From Sphingomicrobium sp. (GTDB lineage Bacteria; Pseudomonadota; Alphaproteobacteria; Sphingomonadales; Sphingomonadaceae): a stretch of 44,361 bases of DNA. Made by a program: the position numbers and the translations under genes. Positions 17,609 to 26,460 of the stretch are shown piece after piece (the stretch's first letter is position 1; each line of letters starts with the position of its first letter). Location of the stretch: positions 1-44,361 of the forward strand of contig JANWLR010000056.1 of the NCBI GenBank assembly GCA_025450755.1. Direction: 5' to 3'. Below the pieces are notes generated by a model. The model was given only the letters and a program-made list of their open reading frames with translations. It was not told the DNA's origin and did no database searches.

Positions 17609-18340
17609 ATGACTGATCAGGTCAATTTCGGCGACGAGCTCGTCAGCCCCGAGGAGAAGACGCGCCGCGTTGGCCATGTCTTCAGCTCGGTCGCACGCCG
17701 CTACGACGTAATGAACGATCTTATGTCGGGCGGCATGCACCGGCTGTGGAAGGACCGGTTCGTCGCAAGGGTGAAGCCGCGTGCGGGCGAAGAGATCCTC
17801 GACATGGCAGGAGGCACCGGCGACGTCGCATTCCGAATGGTTCGGCGCGGCGCGCACGTGACCGTGGCCGACATTAACGCCGACATGCTCGAGGTCGGCG
17901 AGAAGCGCGCTGAAAGCCGCGGCCTGACTGGCCTCAAATGGAACGTCGAGAATGCGGAAGCGCTGACGTTCGATGGCTCGAATTTCGATGCGTACACCAT
18001 CGTGTTCGGTATCCGGAACGTCACCGATATCCCGGCGGCGCTTCGAGAAGCACATCGTGTGCTGAAGCGGGGCGGACGCTTCTACTGCATGGAATTCTCG
18101 TCGAGCGACTGGCCGGGGTTCTCGACACTCTTCGAAGCCTTCGCATCCAACGTCATCCCGAGCGTCGGCAAAGCCGTCGCAGACGACGAGGACAGCTATC
18201 GCTACCTGGTCGAGAGCATTCGTCGGTTTCCGAGGCCGGCGGTGTTCAAAGCGATGGTCGCCAAGGCCGGCTTCGTGCGTGCGGCTGCCGAGCCGATGCT
18301 CGGAGGATTGGTAACGATCCATTCGGGTTGGAAGATTTGA
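17609..18340 (+). CDS. ubiE: Ubiquinone/menaquinone methyltransferase UbiE
   Basis: This 243-residue class I SAM-dependent methyltransferase carries out the C-methylation step of ubiquinone synthesis. Family signatures are HVFSSVARRYDVMNDLMSGG near the N-terminus, the SAM-binding DMAGGTGDVAF (about 68-78), FGIRNVTDIPAALREAHRVL and the C-terminal YLVESIRRFP and GFVRAAAEPMLGGLVTIHSG. The ubiB gene follows with a four-base TTGA overlap, so the two Q-biosynthesis genes are coupled. Confidence 0.96.
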   Translation: MTDQVNFGDELVSPEEKTRRVGHVFSSVARRYDVMNDLMSGGMHRLWKDRFVARVKPRAGEEILDMAGGTGDVAFRMVRRGAHVTVADINADMLEVGEKRAESRGLTGLKWNVENAEALTFDGSNFDAYTIVFGIRNVTDIPAALREAHRVLKRGGRFYCMEFSSSDWPGFSTLFEAFASNVIPSVGKAVADDEDSYRYLVESIRRFPRPAVFKAMVAKAGFVRAAAEPMLGGLVTIHSGWKI

Positions 18341-19869
18341 CCACCTCCGTAACCCACCTGTGGCGTATACTGAAATGGGGCCGGACGCTCGCTCGGCACG
18401 GCGCATTGCGCGGTATCGAGGAAGACCCGCTCACTCCGCCACCGGTGCGACGCCTCGCGCGAATTGCGCGGTTTGGAGCGCCAATCCCGACCACGCCCGA
18501 CTATGCTGCAGCATTGGTCGCAATCGGTCCGGCCGCAATCAAGCTCGGCCAGGCCCTCTCGACCCGTCCCGACCTCGTCGGTGAGAAGGCCGCGGCAAAC
18601 CTCTCGCAGCTCCAAGACAACCTTCCGCCCGCGCCATTCGCCAAGATCAAGCGCACAATCGAAGCATCCTTCAATGCCACTCTCGAAAGCCTCTTCTCCA
18701 GCTTTGATGAGAACCCGGTTGGTGCAGCTTCAATAGCGCAGGTTCATCGCGCCGTTACGACCGAAGGTCGCGAGGTCGCAGTCAAGGTGCTCCGCCCCGG
18801 GATCGAGGACGAGTTCGCAAAGGCAATCGAGACTTATGAATGGGCCGCGGCGCATGTCGAAAATTTCGGCGGCGAGCCCGCTCGGCTGAGGCCGCGGCTC
18901 GTGGTGGCTCAGTTCAAGCAATGGACGGCCCGCGAACTCGACCTTCAGCGAGAGGCGGCCTCGGCGTCCGAACTCAAGGAGAATATGGTCGCCGAACCCG
19001 GCTATTATGTGCCCGAAATCGATTGGCGGCGGACGGCGCGGCGGGTGCTGACGCTGGAATGGCTCGACGGGATCAAGCTCAATGACCGCGAGGCCCTGAT
19101 CGAGGCGGGCCAGGATTGCCAGGCCCTGGCTTCCACTCTGGTCCGTGCATTCCTTCATCAGGCGGTGGTGGACGGCTTCTTCCATGCTGACCTTCATCAT
19201 GGAAACCTGTTTGCGCTGTCCGACGGCCGGATCGCCGCGATCGACTTTGGAATCATGGGGCGGATCGACCGCCGAGCGCGCATATGGCTCGCTGAAATCC
19301 TCTACGGTCTGATCACCGGCAATTACCGCCGGGTCGCAGAGATCCATTTTGAGGCGCAGTACGTCCCCAGGCACCATAATGTGGACGAATTCGCAACGGC
19401 TCTTCGTGCCGCCGGAGAGCCGATCCGCGGGCTCCCGGTCAAGGACATATCCATCGGCCGGATGCTCGAGAGCTTATTCTCGATCACCCGGGATTTCGAC
19501 ATGCCGACGCAGCCGCATTTGCTGCTGCTCCAAAAGACGATGGTGATGAACGAGGGGGTAGCGAGTGCGCTCGATCCCGACATCACAATGTGGAAGACTG
19601 CCGTGCCGTTCATAACCGAATGGATCCGCTCCGAGCTTGGACCGGAGGCCTATTACGCCGATCGCCTCATCGAGCTGGTCCGCGCATTCAAAAAGATCCC
19701 CCAGTTGATCCAGCGGCTAGACCAATACTACCCGCCCAAAGGCGCTGCGCCGCCGCCGCCGCCGCTTCCCAACATCGCGATGATCGAGCGTCGAACCTGG
19801 TGGGGCTATGCAGCGGCCGGCGTGGTCGGGGCAGTGATCGGCGCTATTGTGCTCTATGTGCTAATCTGA
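18337..19869 (+). CDS. ubiB: Ubiquinone biosynthesis kinase-like protein UbiB
   Basis: The protein is 510 residues when started at the TTG of 18337, which overlaps the ubiE stop by four bases; the frame is open further upstream inside ubiE, but that part is out-of-frame shadow. It is an atypical protein kinase-like ATPase needed for ubiquinone synthesis. The KxGQ motif appears as IKLGQALSTRPDLVG, the alanine-rich loop as ASIAQVHRA, the lysine as VAVKVLRPG, then HADLHHGNLFAL and AIDFGIMGRI for the catalytic loop and metal site. The last residues form a membrane helix. A proline run (about 466-473) links them. Confidence 0.94.
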   Translation: MTTSVTHLWRILKWGRTLARHGALRGIEEDPLTPPPVRRLARIARFGAPIPTTPDYAAALVAIGPAAIKLGQALSTRPDLVGEKAAANLSQLQDNLPPAPFAKIKRTIEASFNATLESLFSSFDENPVGAASIAQVHRAVTTEGREVAVKVLRPGIEDEFAKAIETYEWAAAHVENFGGEPARLRPRLVVAQFKQWTARELDLQREAASASELKENMVAEPGYYVPEIDWRRTARRVLTLEWLDGIKLNDREALIEAGQDCQALASTLVRAFLHQAVVDGFFHADLHHGNLFALSDGRIAAIDFGIMGRIDRRARIWLAEILYGLITGNYRRVAEIHFEAQYVPRHHNVDEFATALRAAGEPIRGLPVKDISIGRMLESLFSITRDFDMPTQPHLLLLQKTMVMNEGVASALDPDITMWKTAVPFITEWIRSELGPEAYYADRLIELVRAFKKIPQLIQRLDQYYPPKGAAPPPPPLPNIAMIERRTWWGYAAAGVVGAVIGAIVLYVLI

Positions 19870-19873
19870 AGAC

Positions 19874-20407
19874 ATGGCGCGAGTACTCCTCATCGTCGGT
19901 GGCGGCATCGCGGCATACAAATCGCTCGAGATCGTGCGCCTGCTGAAGAAAGCCGGCCACCAGATAACGCCAGTCCTGACCAAGGGCGGCGAGCATTTCG
20001 TGACCGCCATGAGCCTCGGCACGCTCGCCGAAGCGCAGGTGCATAGCTCACTTTGGGAGCTGAAGAACGAAGTCGAGATCGGCCACATCCAGCTCAGCCG
20101 GGGAGCCGATTTCGTGCTGGTCTGCCCGGCTACAGCCGATCTGCTCGCGAAGATGGCTGCGGGAATTGCGGACGACCTTGCAACCACGCTGCTGCTCGCT
20201 ACCGACAAGCCCGTGGTGGTCGCTCCGGCGATGAACGTCCGAATGTGGCAGCACTCGGCGACGCAGCGCAACATGGCCCAACTCAAGGCTGACGGTGTGC
20301 GGGTCATCGATCCGGCCGAAGGCGAGATGGCCTGCGGCGAGTTCGGTCCTGGCCGCCTGCCCGAGCCGCAGGAAATCGTCGATCAGCTGTTCGACCTGTT
20401 GAATTGA
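19874..20407 (+). CDS. coaC: Phosphopantothenoylcysteine decarboxylase CoaC as a separate protein
   Basis: This 177-residue flavoprotein decarboxylates 4'-phospho-N-pantothenoylcysteine to 4'-phosphopantetheine in coenzyme A synthesis. It begins with the FMN-binding [17 protein letters not shown], has the catalytic His in [11 protein letters not shown], the Asn-containing APAMNVRMW and the substrate-recognition clamp [14 protein letters not shown] with its cysteine. In most bacteria this is the N-terminal half of the bifunctional CoaBC. Here it ends in TGA where the CoaB half begins with an overlapping TTG, so the two activities are on two chains. It follows ubiB after 4 bp. Confidence 0.9.
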   Translation: MARVLLIVGGGIAAYKSLEIVRLLKKAGHQITPVLTKGGEHFVTAMSLGTLAEAQVHSSLWELKNEVEIGHIQLSRGADFVLVCPATADLLAKMAAGIADDLATTLLLATDKPVVVAPAMNVRMWQHSATQRNMAQLKADGVRVIDPAEGEMACGEFGPGRLPEPQEIVDQLFDLLN

Positions 20408-21039
20408 CGCTTGCCGGGAAACACGTGCTGGTCACTGCCGGGCCGACGCACGAGCCGATCGACCCGGTGCGAGTGATTGCGAACCGCTCGTCGGGACGGC
20501 AGGGATTCGCCATTGCGGCCGCGGCGGCCGAGGCGGGCGCACGAGTCACGCTCGTCGCCGGGCCCGTAGCGCTTGAGGCTCCGCCGCATGTTCACCGCAT
20601 CGATGTCGAGACCGCCGAGCAAATGGCCAATGCGGTCTTCGCCGCCCTCCCAGCCGATGTCGCGATCTTCGTTGCTGCCGTTGCCGACTGGCATGTCGAG
20701 CCTTCGCCGACGAAGCTCAAGAAGGGCGAGGGTCCCCCGAAGCTCAAGTTCCTTCCGACGCGCGACATCCTCGCGGAGCTTGGCGCGAGCGAGAGGCGGC
20801 CTCCCTTGCTCATCGGTTTTGCCGCCGAGACCGAGCGCGTGGTCGAGCAGGCGGTCGCCAAGCAGATCGCCAAGCGCGCCGACTGGATCGTCGCGAACGA
20901 TGTTTCGGGAGACGTGATGGGCGGTCATCGCAACCGCGTACACCTTGTCACCGCCGATGGGGTCGAAGACTGGCCCGAGGCAAGCAAGGAAGAAGTCGCA
21001 AGACGCCTGATCGAGCGGGTTGCCCAGGTGCTAAGCTGA
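20404..21039 (+). CDS. coaB: Phosphopantothenate--cysteine ligase CoaB as a separate protein
   Basis: The 211-residue product joins 4'-phosphopantothenate and cysteine with CTP as energy source. It corresponds to the C-terminal half of Coa[20 protein letters not shown] and RSSGRQG form the nucleotide-binding opening, then [17 protein letters not shown] and [12 protein letters not shown] carry the phosphopantothenate-binding lysines, and [12 protein letters not shown] ends the conserved core. The start is the TTG at 20404 within the overlap TTGA with the coaC stop. The whole domain is present, so this is not a decayed fragment. It converges with moeB, overlapping by 9 bases. Confidence 0.9.
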   Translation: MTLAGKHVLVTAGPTHEPIDPVRVIANRSSGRQGFAIAAAAAEAGARVTLVAGPVALEAPPHVHRIDVETAEQMANAVFAALPADVAIFVAAVADWHVEPSPTKLKKGEGPPKLKFLPTRDILAELGASERRPPLLIGFAAETERVVEQAVAKQIAKRADWIVANDVSGDVMGGHRNRVHLVTADGVEDWPEASKEEVARRLIERVAQVLS

Positions 21040-21777
21040 GCCGCAGGCGCGGCAGCCCGGATCCGCCGGGATTCGGATCGCGCACCACTTGAGCTCCTCG
21101 CCGTCAAACAGGTGCAGCATCGACACCTGGTCCTCGCCAATCCCTGTGATGGTGTTGATCGCTAGCATGGCTGCGAAACTGCCAATGGTGGCTGTCAATG
21201 CACCGAGCACACCGAGCTCGGCGCAAGTATCGCAATCATCGGAATCGAACGCGTCACCGACGAAGCAGCGGTAGCAAGGGCGGCCTCTGAACAGGCCGAC
21301 TTGGCCCTGGAACTGAACCGCGGCCGCCGAAAGCAACGGGATGCGCGTCCTCACGCACGCATCGCTGACCGCGAGCCGCGTCGCGAAATTGTCGCTTCCA
21401 TCGATGACAAGATCGTGGCCGACGAGAAGATCGCGCGCGTTATCCGCACCGATCCGTTCCTGCTTGGGCGCAATCTCGACAAATCGGTTCAGCCTGGCGA
21501 TGAACTCTGCCGCGAGCTGAGCCTTGGGCTCGCCTATATCCGATTCGGTAAACAGCGGCTGGCGATGGAGGTTGGCGAGTTCGACGACATCAGAATCGAT
21601 GATCGTGAGCTTTCCGACGCCTGCTCCGGCCAGCGCCGGAATGACCGCGCTTCCAATCCCGCCGGCTCCGATCACCGCAATGTTCGCGGCCTTGAGCTTG
21701 CGCTGGCCGACACCGCCGACCTGCGGCAGGACGATGTGCCGCGCGTATCGCTCCAGCTCTTCGTCGGATAGGCTCCC
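21031..21777 (-). CDS. moeB: MoeB/ThiF-family adenylyltransferase; canonical start missing
   Basis: The protein adenylates the C-terminal glycine of a ubiquitin-like sulfur carrier (MoaD or ThiS). It shows the ATP-binding [19 protein letters not shown], the adenylation DNFATR and two zinc CxxC pairs (CYRC and CRAC), with the catalytic-region Cys cluster [10 protein letters not shown] between. The family N-terminus, [15 protein letters not shown] with the conserved Arg, is encoded up to 21777, but the codon there is GGG, not a start. The first usual start in frame is a GTG at 21675, which would cut off 34 essential residues. I give the full-length frame, about 248 codons. See the dut/moeB finding: one base at 21776 would create GTG. 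Confidence 0.8.
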   Translation of the reverse strand, partial: GSLSDEELERYARHIVLPQVGGVGQRKLKAANIAVIGAGGIGSAVIPALAGAGVGKLTIIDSDVVELANLHRQPLFTESDIGEPKAQLAAEFIARLNRFVEIAPKQERIGADNARDLLVGHDLVIDGSDNFATRLAVSDACVRTRIPLLSAAAVQFQGQVGLFRGRPCYRCFVGDAFDSDDCDTCAELGVLGALTATIGSFAAMLAINTITGIGEDQVSMLHLFDGEELKWCAIRIPADPGCRACGSA

Positions 21778-22211
21778 CGGCCGGTGGAACCGAAGCCGCC
21801 GGCTCCCCTTCCCGTTTCGCTAAGCTCGGCAACCTCGCGGAAATTGGCCTTCTGAACCGGTGCCGGCACCAGCTGCGCGATTCGCTCGCCGCGGCGGACG
21901 TGGAAGGGCTCGCTGCCGAGATTGGCGAGGATGACCTTCACCTCACCGCGATAATCATGATCGATCGTGCCCGGCGTGTTGAGGCAGGTGATGCCGTGCT
22001 TGAGGGCAAGGCCCGAGCGCGGGCGCACCTGTACTTCGAAGCCCTCCGGAATGGCGATTGCAAAACCCGTGGCCACGCCATGCCGTTGGCCCGGAGCAAG
22101 GGTCACGTCTTCGGCAGCGACGACATCGAGGCCCGCAGCCCCGTCGGTCGCATAACTCGGAGCGGGCAGGCCCTCGCCATGAGCCAGCCATTGAAGCTGG
22201 ATATCGATCAT
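21672..22211 (-). CDS. dut: dUTP diphosphatase, apparently extended by loss of its stop codon
   Basis: The enzyme hydrolyses dUTP to dUMP and keeps uracil out of DNA. The five trimeric dUTPase motifs are present: [52 protein letters not shown] and [10 protein letters not shown] (about 136-144). The family normally ends within a few residues of motif 5. Here the frame runs another 35 codons and reads moeB coding sequence in the wrong frame, giving a Ser/Arg-rich tail. At 21774-21776 the minus strand has GGA where TGA would end the protein at residue 145. The ATG overlaps the topA stop by four bases. Confidence 0.9.
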   Translation of the reverse strand: MIDIQLQWLAHGEGLPAPSYATDGAAGLDVVAAEDVTLAPGQRHGVATGFAIAIPEGFEVQVRPRSGLALKHGITCLNTPGTIDHDYRGEVKVILANLGSEPFHVRRGERIAQLVPAPVQKANFREVAELSETGRGAGGFGSTGRGAYPTKSWSDTRGTSSCRRSAVSASASSRPRTLR

Positions 22212-24676
22212 GCCGATTTCCTGCGCGTGAACTTCCGGCCGCCCTTTTTCGCCGGCCCCTTCGCCGCGCGCTCGTCGATCAGTTTCACGGCTTCATCGAG
22301 GGTGATGGCTTCTGGCTTGGCTTCCTTAGGCAAAGTCGCGTTGGTCGCGCCATCGGTGACATAGGGACCGTAGCGGCCAGCCATCACCTTGATCTCGCCG
22401 CCGCTCGCCGGATGTTTCCCGAGCACGGCGATGGGCTCGCGCGAAGCAGCCTGCCTCCGAGCCCCGCCCGAAGCGGCATCAGCAAGCTTCGAAACTGCAG
22501 CGTTCATACCGATCTCAAATACCTCCGAAGTCGAGCCCAGCTTCGCATATTTGCTGTCGTGCGCGAGGTACGGCCCATAGCGGCCGATCGATGCGGTGAT
22601 CATCTTGCTCGTCTCGGGATGCGGCCCGATCTCGCGCGGCAAGGACAATAACCTCTCCGCGACCTCAGTGGTCACATCGTCAAGCGGCACGTCCTTTGGA
22701 ATCGACGCTCGCTTGTCTCCGCGCTCAACATAAGGACCGAAGCGGCCGCTCTTGAGCAGGATCCCGCCGCCGAGCTCCTGCGGCTCCTCGCTTTGCGCCT
22801 GGTCGCCCCCCTGACCGAACTTCTGCGTGTACTTGCAGTCCGGATAATTGGAGCAAGCGACAAATGCACCAAAGCGCCCTCCGCGCAGGCTCAGCCTGCC
22901 ATTGCCGCACTGCGGGCAGACGCGCGGGTCGGTGCCGTCCGCCCGCGGCGGGTACAGCCACGGGGCGAGGAACTCGTCGAGCGCCTGTGTGATCTCGCTC
23001 GGCTTCTGGTCCATGACCTCGCCCGCCTTGGGCCGAAAGTCGCGCCAAAAATCCTGGAGGAGCTTCTGCCAGTCGAGCCGGCCGCCGGAAACGTCGTCGA
23101 GCTCTTCCTCCAGCTCCGCCGTATAATCGTAGCTGACGTACCGCTCGAAGAAACGTTCGAGGAACGCGGTCACGAGCCGCCCGCTCTCCTCCGGAACGAA
23201 GCGGCCCTTCTCGACCCGGACATATTCGCGATCCTTGAGGGTCTGCAGAGTAGCGGCGTAGGTTGAAGGCCTTCCGATCCCCAGTTCCTCGAGACGCTTG
23301 ACCAAGCTCGCCTCGGAGTAGCGCGGCGGCGGCTGAGTGAAGTGCTGGGTCGCGTCCACGCCTGTCTTCACCGGCGCGTCGCCCTCCCGCAGCGCCGGCA
23401 TGCGCGCGCTTTCCTCGTCCTGCGGTTCGTCGCGGCCCTCGTCATAGAGCGCCATGAAACCGGGGAAGAGCACGACCTGACCGCTCGCGCGGAGGACGGC
23501 GCGTCCAGCTCCGTCGGTTAGCTCGACCGTCGTTCGTTCGAGCCGCGCCGACGCCATCTGGCTCGCCAGCGCGCGGTTATAGACCAGCTCGTACAATCGC
23601 CCATGATCGCCGGAGGCCGCCTGCGATCGGTCGAAATCGGTGGGCCGGATCGCCTCGTGCGCTTCCTGCGCGTTTTTGATCTTGCTCGTATATTGTCGCG
23701 GCCGGTCCGGTACGAAGCCGCTGTCGTAGCGGCTGGCGATTGCGCGACGCGCGGCGCTCACCGCCTCTGGAGCCATGTCAACTCCGTCGGTTCGCATATA
23801 GGTGATCAGCCCGTCCTCGTAGAGCGATTGCGCCACCCGCATCGTGTGGCTCGCCGAAAAGCCAAGCTTGCGCGCTGCTTCCTGTTGCAATGTCGAGGTG
23901 GTGAAGGGCGGCGGTGGGTTCCTGGAGAAGGGCTTCGTCTCAACCGAGATGACGGTGAACCGCCCTGCTTCCAAAACCGCTTTCGCTGCATCGGCGTCGC
24001 CGCGATTGCCGATTGTCAGCCGTTCGATTTTCTTGCCGTCGAGCTGGACCAGCCGCGCCGTGAAGCGCTGACCGTCCTCCTCGAATGTCGCGCTGACTTG
24101 CCAATATTCTTGCGGTTTAAAAATCTCGATCTCGCGCTCGCGATCGACAATCAGCCGCAGCGCTACAGACTGCACTCGCCCCGCCGACTTGGCTCCCGGC
24201 AACTTGCGCCACAGGATCGGCGAGAGCGTGAAGCCCACGAGATAGTCGAGCGCTCGGCGCGCCCGATATGCGTCGATCAAGTCTTCATCGAGGCCTCGGG
24301 GATGCCTCATCGCCTCGGTTACCGCGGAATTGGTGATCGCGTTGAACGTGACGCGCTGGACGTTCGACGGAAGCGCCTTCTTTTGGCGAAGAACCTCCTG
24401 AACATGCCAGCTGATAGCCTCGCCCTCGCGGTCCGGGTCGGTGGCGAGAATCAAGGTATCGGCTTTCTTCGCCTCGTCGGCGATCGCGCGCATCTGCTTC
24501 GACCGGTCGGGCGAGACCTGCCATTGCATGTGAAAGCCATGCTCAGGATCGACCGAGCCGTCCTTCGGCGGCAAATCGCGGACGTGGCCAAAGGAAGCGA
24601 GCACGCGGTGGCCGCTTCCCAGATATTTCTCGATGGTCTTCGCCTTTGCGGGCGATTCTACGACGACAAGCTTCAA
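22208..24676 (-). CDS. topA: DNA topoisomerase I
   Basis: This 822-residue type IA topoisomerase relaxes negatively supercoiled DNA. The TOPRIM domain starts [19 protein letters not shown], and the acidic triad DPDREGEA lies at residues 80-86. The active-site tyrosine is in [12 protein letters not shown]. The C-terminal part has a four-Cys zinc finger (CPQCGNG and CSNYPDC) followed by three topoisomerase C-repeats marked by [22 protein letters not shown] and [11 protein letters not shown], and a lysine/arginine-rich tail. The start is a TTG preceded by AAAGGGAA nine bases upstream; no ATG is available. dut follows with an ATGA overlap. Confidence 0.96.
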   Translation of the reverse strand: MKLVVVESPAKAKTIEKYLGSGHRVLASFGHVRDLPPKDGSVDPEHGFHMQWQVSPDRSKQMRAIADEAKKADTLILATDPDREGEAISWHVQEVLRQKKALPSNVQRVTFNAITNSAVTEAMRHPRGLDEDLIDAYRARRALDYLVGFTLSPILWRKLPGAKSAGRVQSVALRLIVDREREIEIFKPQEYWQVSATFEEDGQRFTARLVQLDGKKIERLTIGNRGDADAAKAVLEAGRFTVISVETKPFSRNPPPPFTTSTLQQEAARKLGFSASHTMRVAQSLYEDGLITYMRTDGVDMAPEAVSAARRAIASRYDSGFVPDRPRQYTSKIKNAQEAHEAIRPTDFDRSQAASGDHGRLYELVYNRALASQMASARLERTTVELTDGAGRAVLRASGQVVLFPGFMALYDEGRDEPQDEESARMPALREGDAPVKTGVDATQHFTQPPPRYSEASLVKRLEELGIGRPSTYAATLQTLKDREYVRVEKGRFVPEESGRLVTAFLERFFERYVSYDYTAELEEELDDVSGGRLDWQKLLQDFWRDFRPKAGEVMDQKPSEITQALDEFLAPWLYPPRADGTDPRVCPQCGNGRLSLRGGRFGAFVACSNYPDCKYTQKFGQGGDQAQSEEPQELGGGILLKSGRFGPYVERGDKRASIPKDVPLDDVTTEVAERLLSLPREIGPHPETSKMITASIGRYGPYLAHDSKYAKLGSTSEVFEIGMNAAVSKLADAASGGARRQAASREPIAVLGKHPASGGEIKVMAGRYGPYVTDGATNATLPKEAKPEAITLDEAVKLIDERAAKGPAKKGGRKFTRRKSA

Positions 24677-24784
24677 TGAAGTGCGTTCCCTTTACGTACG
24701 TACGCGCGATGGTGGTGAGCGGTCTTTCGTGCCGTCAAGCGCCTGCATCTGGTGCAGCACGGCCGGCGATGCCATAGCCAAGGC

Positions 24785-25741
24785 ATGAATCCGCTCGACG
24801 AGCAGTTTGCCGAGGCGATGAATCTGGCGCGGGCGGGCCACGCCAACGAAGCGGTTCAACTCATTACGCAGCTGGTATGGAAAGGCCATCCCGACGCGAT
24901 TTTCACGCTCGGAGATTGCTACTGGCGCGGAGTGGGCGTTCCTCAAGATCTCACCCGTGGCCGCGAACTTTTCAAAGTGGCGTCAGCTGCAGGGCAGCAG
25001 ATGGCGATCCGGGCTCATACGAACCTGCTCTCGAGCGGGATCGGCGGAGAACGAGACTGGCACCAGGCGCTGCACCGGCTCGGGCAGGAAGCCCAAGTCG
25101 ATGGACTTCGGGCAAAGATGCTCGAAGTGGTGCAGGCGATGGATCTTGATGCAAATGGTGATCCGCACCGTGTGCCCGAGTGGGAACAATTGAGCGACCG
25201 TCCCAACGCACGGCTGTACCGCGGTGCTTTCACCGCGGCGGAATGCGATTTCATGATGCTGCTTGCCGAACCGACCTACGAACGGTCTCTCGTCATCATG
25301 GACGGGCGTGACGTGCCCGACCCAATCCGCACTTCTGACGGGTCCACATTCCACTGGTTGATCGAGGACCCTGCCACCCATGCGATCAACCGGCGTATTG
25401 CCGCATTATCAGGGACAAGTGTGGACCAGGGGGAGCCTCTTCACATCCTGCGCTATCGTCCGGGGCAGCAATATCATCCCCATCACGACTGGCTTCCCCC
25501 GCCCAACCGCCGTCTGATGACCGTCCTTATTTATTTGAATGAGGAATATGAGGGCGGAGAAACCGCCTTCCCGAAAGCTAATCTCAAAGTGAGGGGTCGC
25601 AAAGGCGATGCCCTCTTCTTTGTAAGTGCCCTCCCCAACGGCAACCTCGATCCGATGTCGGAACACGCCGGAAACCCGGTCCAAAGCGGCACGAAATATC
25701 TCGCAAGCCGCTGGATCCGCGAGCACCGGCACTCCGCCTAG
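24785..25741 (+). CDS. Prolyl 4-hydroxylase-like 2OG-Fe(II) oxygenase with Sel1-like N-terminus
   Basis: The 318-residue protein has an N-terminal helical-repeat region (about 1-115) with Sel1/TPR-like pattern GHPDAIFTLGDCYWRGVGVPQD, and a C-terminal prolyl 4-hydroxylase domain (about 140-315). The iron ligands are H233 and D235 in YHPHHDW and H294 in SEHAGNPV, with K304 for 2-oxoglutarate. LIYLNEEYEGGETAFPK is a hallmark of the P4H-alpha fold. The substrate may be a peptidyl proline but is not known. I use the ATG at 24785 preceded by AAGG; the frame is open to 24752. It is divergent from topA and converges on plsY. Confidence 0.85.
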   Translation: MNPLDEQFAEAMNLARAGHANEAVQLITQLVWKGHPDAIFTLGDCYWRGVGVPQDLTRGRELFKVASAAGQQMAIRAHTNLLSSGIGGERDWHQALHRLGQEAQVDGLRAKMLEVVQAMDLDANGDPHRVPEWEQLSDRPNARLYRGAFTAAECDFMMLLAEPTYERSLVIMDGRDVPDPIRTSDGSTFHWLIEDPATHAINRRIAALSGTSVDQGEPLHILRYRPGQQYHPHHDWLPPPNRRLMTVLIYLNEEYEGGETAFPKANLKVRGRKGDALFFVSALPNGNLDPMSEHAGNPVQSGTKYLASRWIREHRHSA

Positions 25742-25839
25742 TCCAGGTCGCGGAGGATGGTCTTGCCGGCCGAGTGCCGGTCAAGCCTGCCCGCAAGATC
25801 AAGCTCGCAACGGTCTGAGGCGGTCGACTAGCTCTTCGA
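25742..25839. other. Gap between the P4H-like gene and plsY
   Basis: No gene is called. On the minus strand one frame opens after a TAG and reads DLAGRLDRHSAGKTILRDLD before a TAG at the P4H stop, which looks protein-like and could be the tail of a lost gene. A short imperfect hairpin (CCGGC-CGAGT-GCCGG) lies inside it and might act as a weak convergent terminator. Confidence 0.2.
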
Positions 25840-26430
25840 TCAGGCTTTGGCTCTCCCAATGCGTGGCTCTTTTCCCGCCAGCAGGCGAGCAATGTTCTCG
25901 CGGTGCTTCCACAGCACCAGCAATGCAAGACCGAGCAGCATTGGAACGAGCGACGAATGAAGGATGAGGGCAGTGATCGGCGCGCTCACCACGGCAGTCA
26001 TTCCTGCGACCGACGAGATTCGGAGCGCCAGCAGCAGGAGGATCCAGATCGTGGCATAAAGGCCCGCCGCGACCGGCAGCAGCGGGATCAGAACGCCGAG
26101 GAGCGTCGCGACGCCCTTCCCGCCACGGAATTTGAGCCACACGGGATAGACATGGCCGAGAAGCGCTCCCGTCGCGGTAAAGGCGCCCGTCTCGTCACCG
26201 AACAGGCGCTGGGCCAGCAGGATTGCCGCCGTCGCCTTCAGGCAATCTAGGAGCAGGGTGAGTGCAGCGAGCGGCTTGCTTCCCGTTCGAAGCACGTTGG
26301 TCGCGCCGATGTTGCCCGACCCGATGTCGCGGATATCGCCCTTGCCCGAGATGCGCGTAAGCAGAAGGCCGAATGGAACCGATCCGAACAAATAGCCAAG
26401 CGCCAGGGCCAGGAGCATCTCGCGTGTCAT
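25840..26430 (-). CDS. plsY: Acyl-phosphate:glycerol-3-phosphate acyltransferase PlsY
   Basis: This 196-residue inner-membrane enzyme transfers the acyl group from acyl-phosphate to glycerol-3-phosphate, the first step of phospholipid synthesis. The three PlsY loop motifs are present: FGSVPFGLLL at the start, DIGSGNIGATNVLR and WLKFRGGKGVATLLG, with a later KHRENIARLLAGKE. Five membrane helices fit the known fold. In many alphaproteobacteria plsY is followed by dprA and topA on the same strand; here dprA is absent and a divergent P4H-like gene fills the place. It is divergent from murI with about 30 bp between them. Confidence 0.95.
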   Translation of the reverse strand: MTREMLLALALGYLFGSVPFGLLLTRISGKGDIRDIGSGNIGATNVLRTGSKPLAALTLLLDCLKATAAILLAQRLFGDETGAFTATGALLGHVYPVWLKFRGGKGVATLLGVLIPLLPVAAGLYATIWILLLLALRISSVAGMTAVVSAPITALILHSSLVPMLLGLALLVLWKHRENIARLLAGKEPRIGRAKA

Positions 26431-26460
26431 CTAAACCGTGAGTAGCAAACCGGAACGGCG

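Noticed and set aside
23603-24679. A 358-codon frame antisense to topA
   Set aside because: The topA frame is certain, and the antisense frame has the usual mirror composition without any start signal.
24693-24702. Palindrome TACGTACGTA upstream of topA
   Set aside because: It is a simple alternating repeat, close to the start codon, with no known factor; too weak to call an operator.
25742-25839. Minus-strand fragment ending AGKTILRDLD as a real gene
   Set aside because: Only about 30 codons, no start or upstream part; kept as a possible remnant, not a gene.
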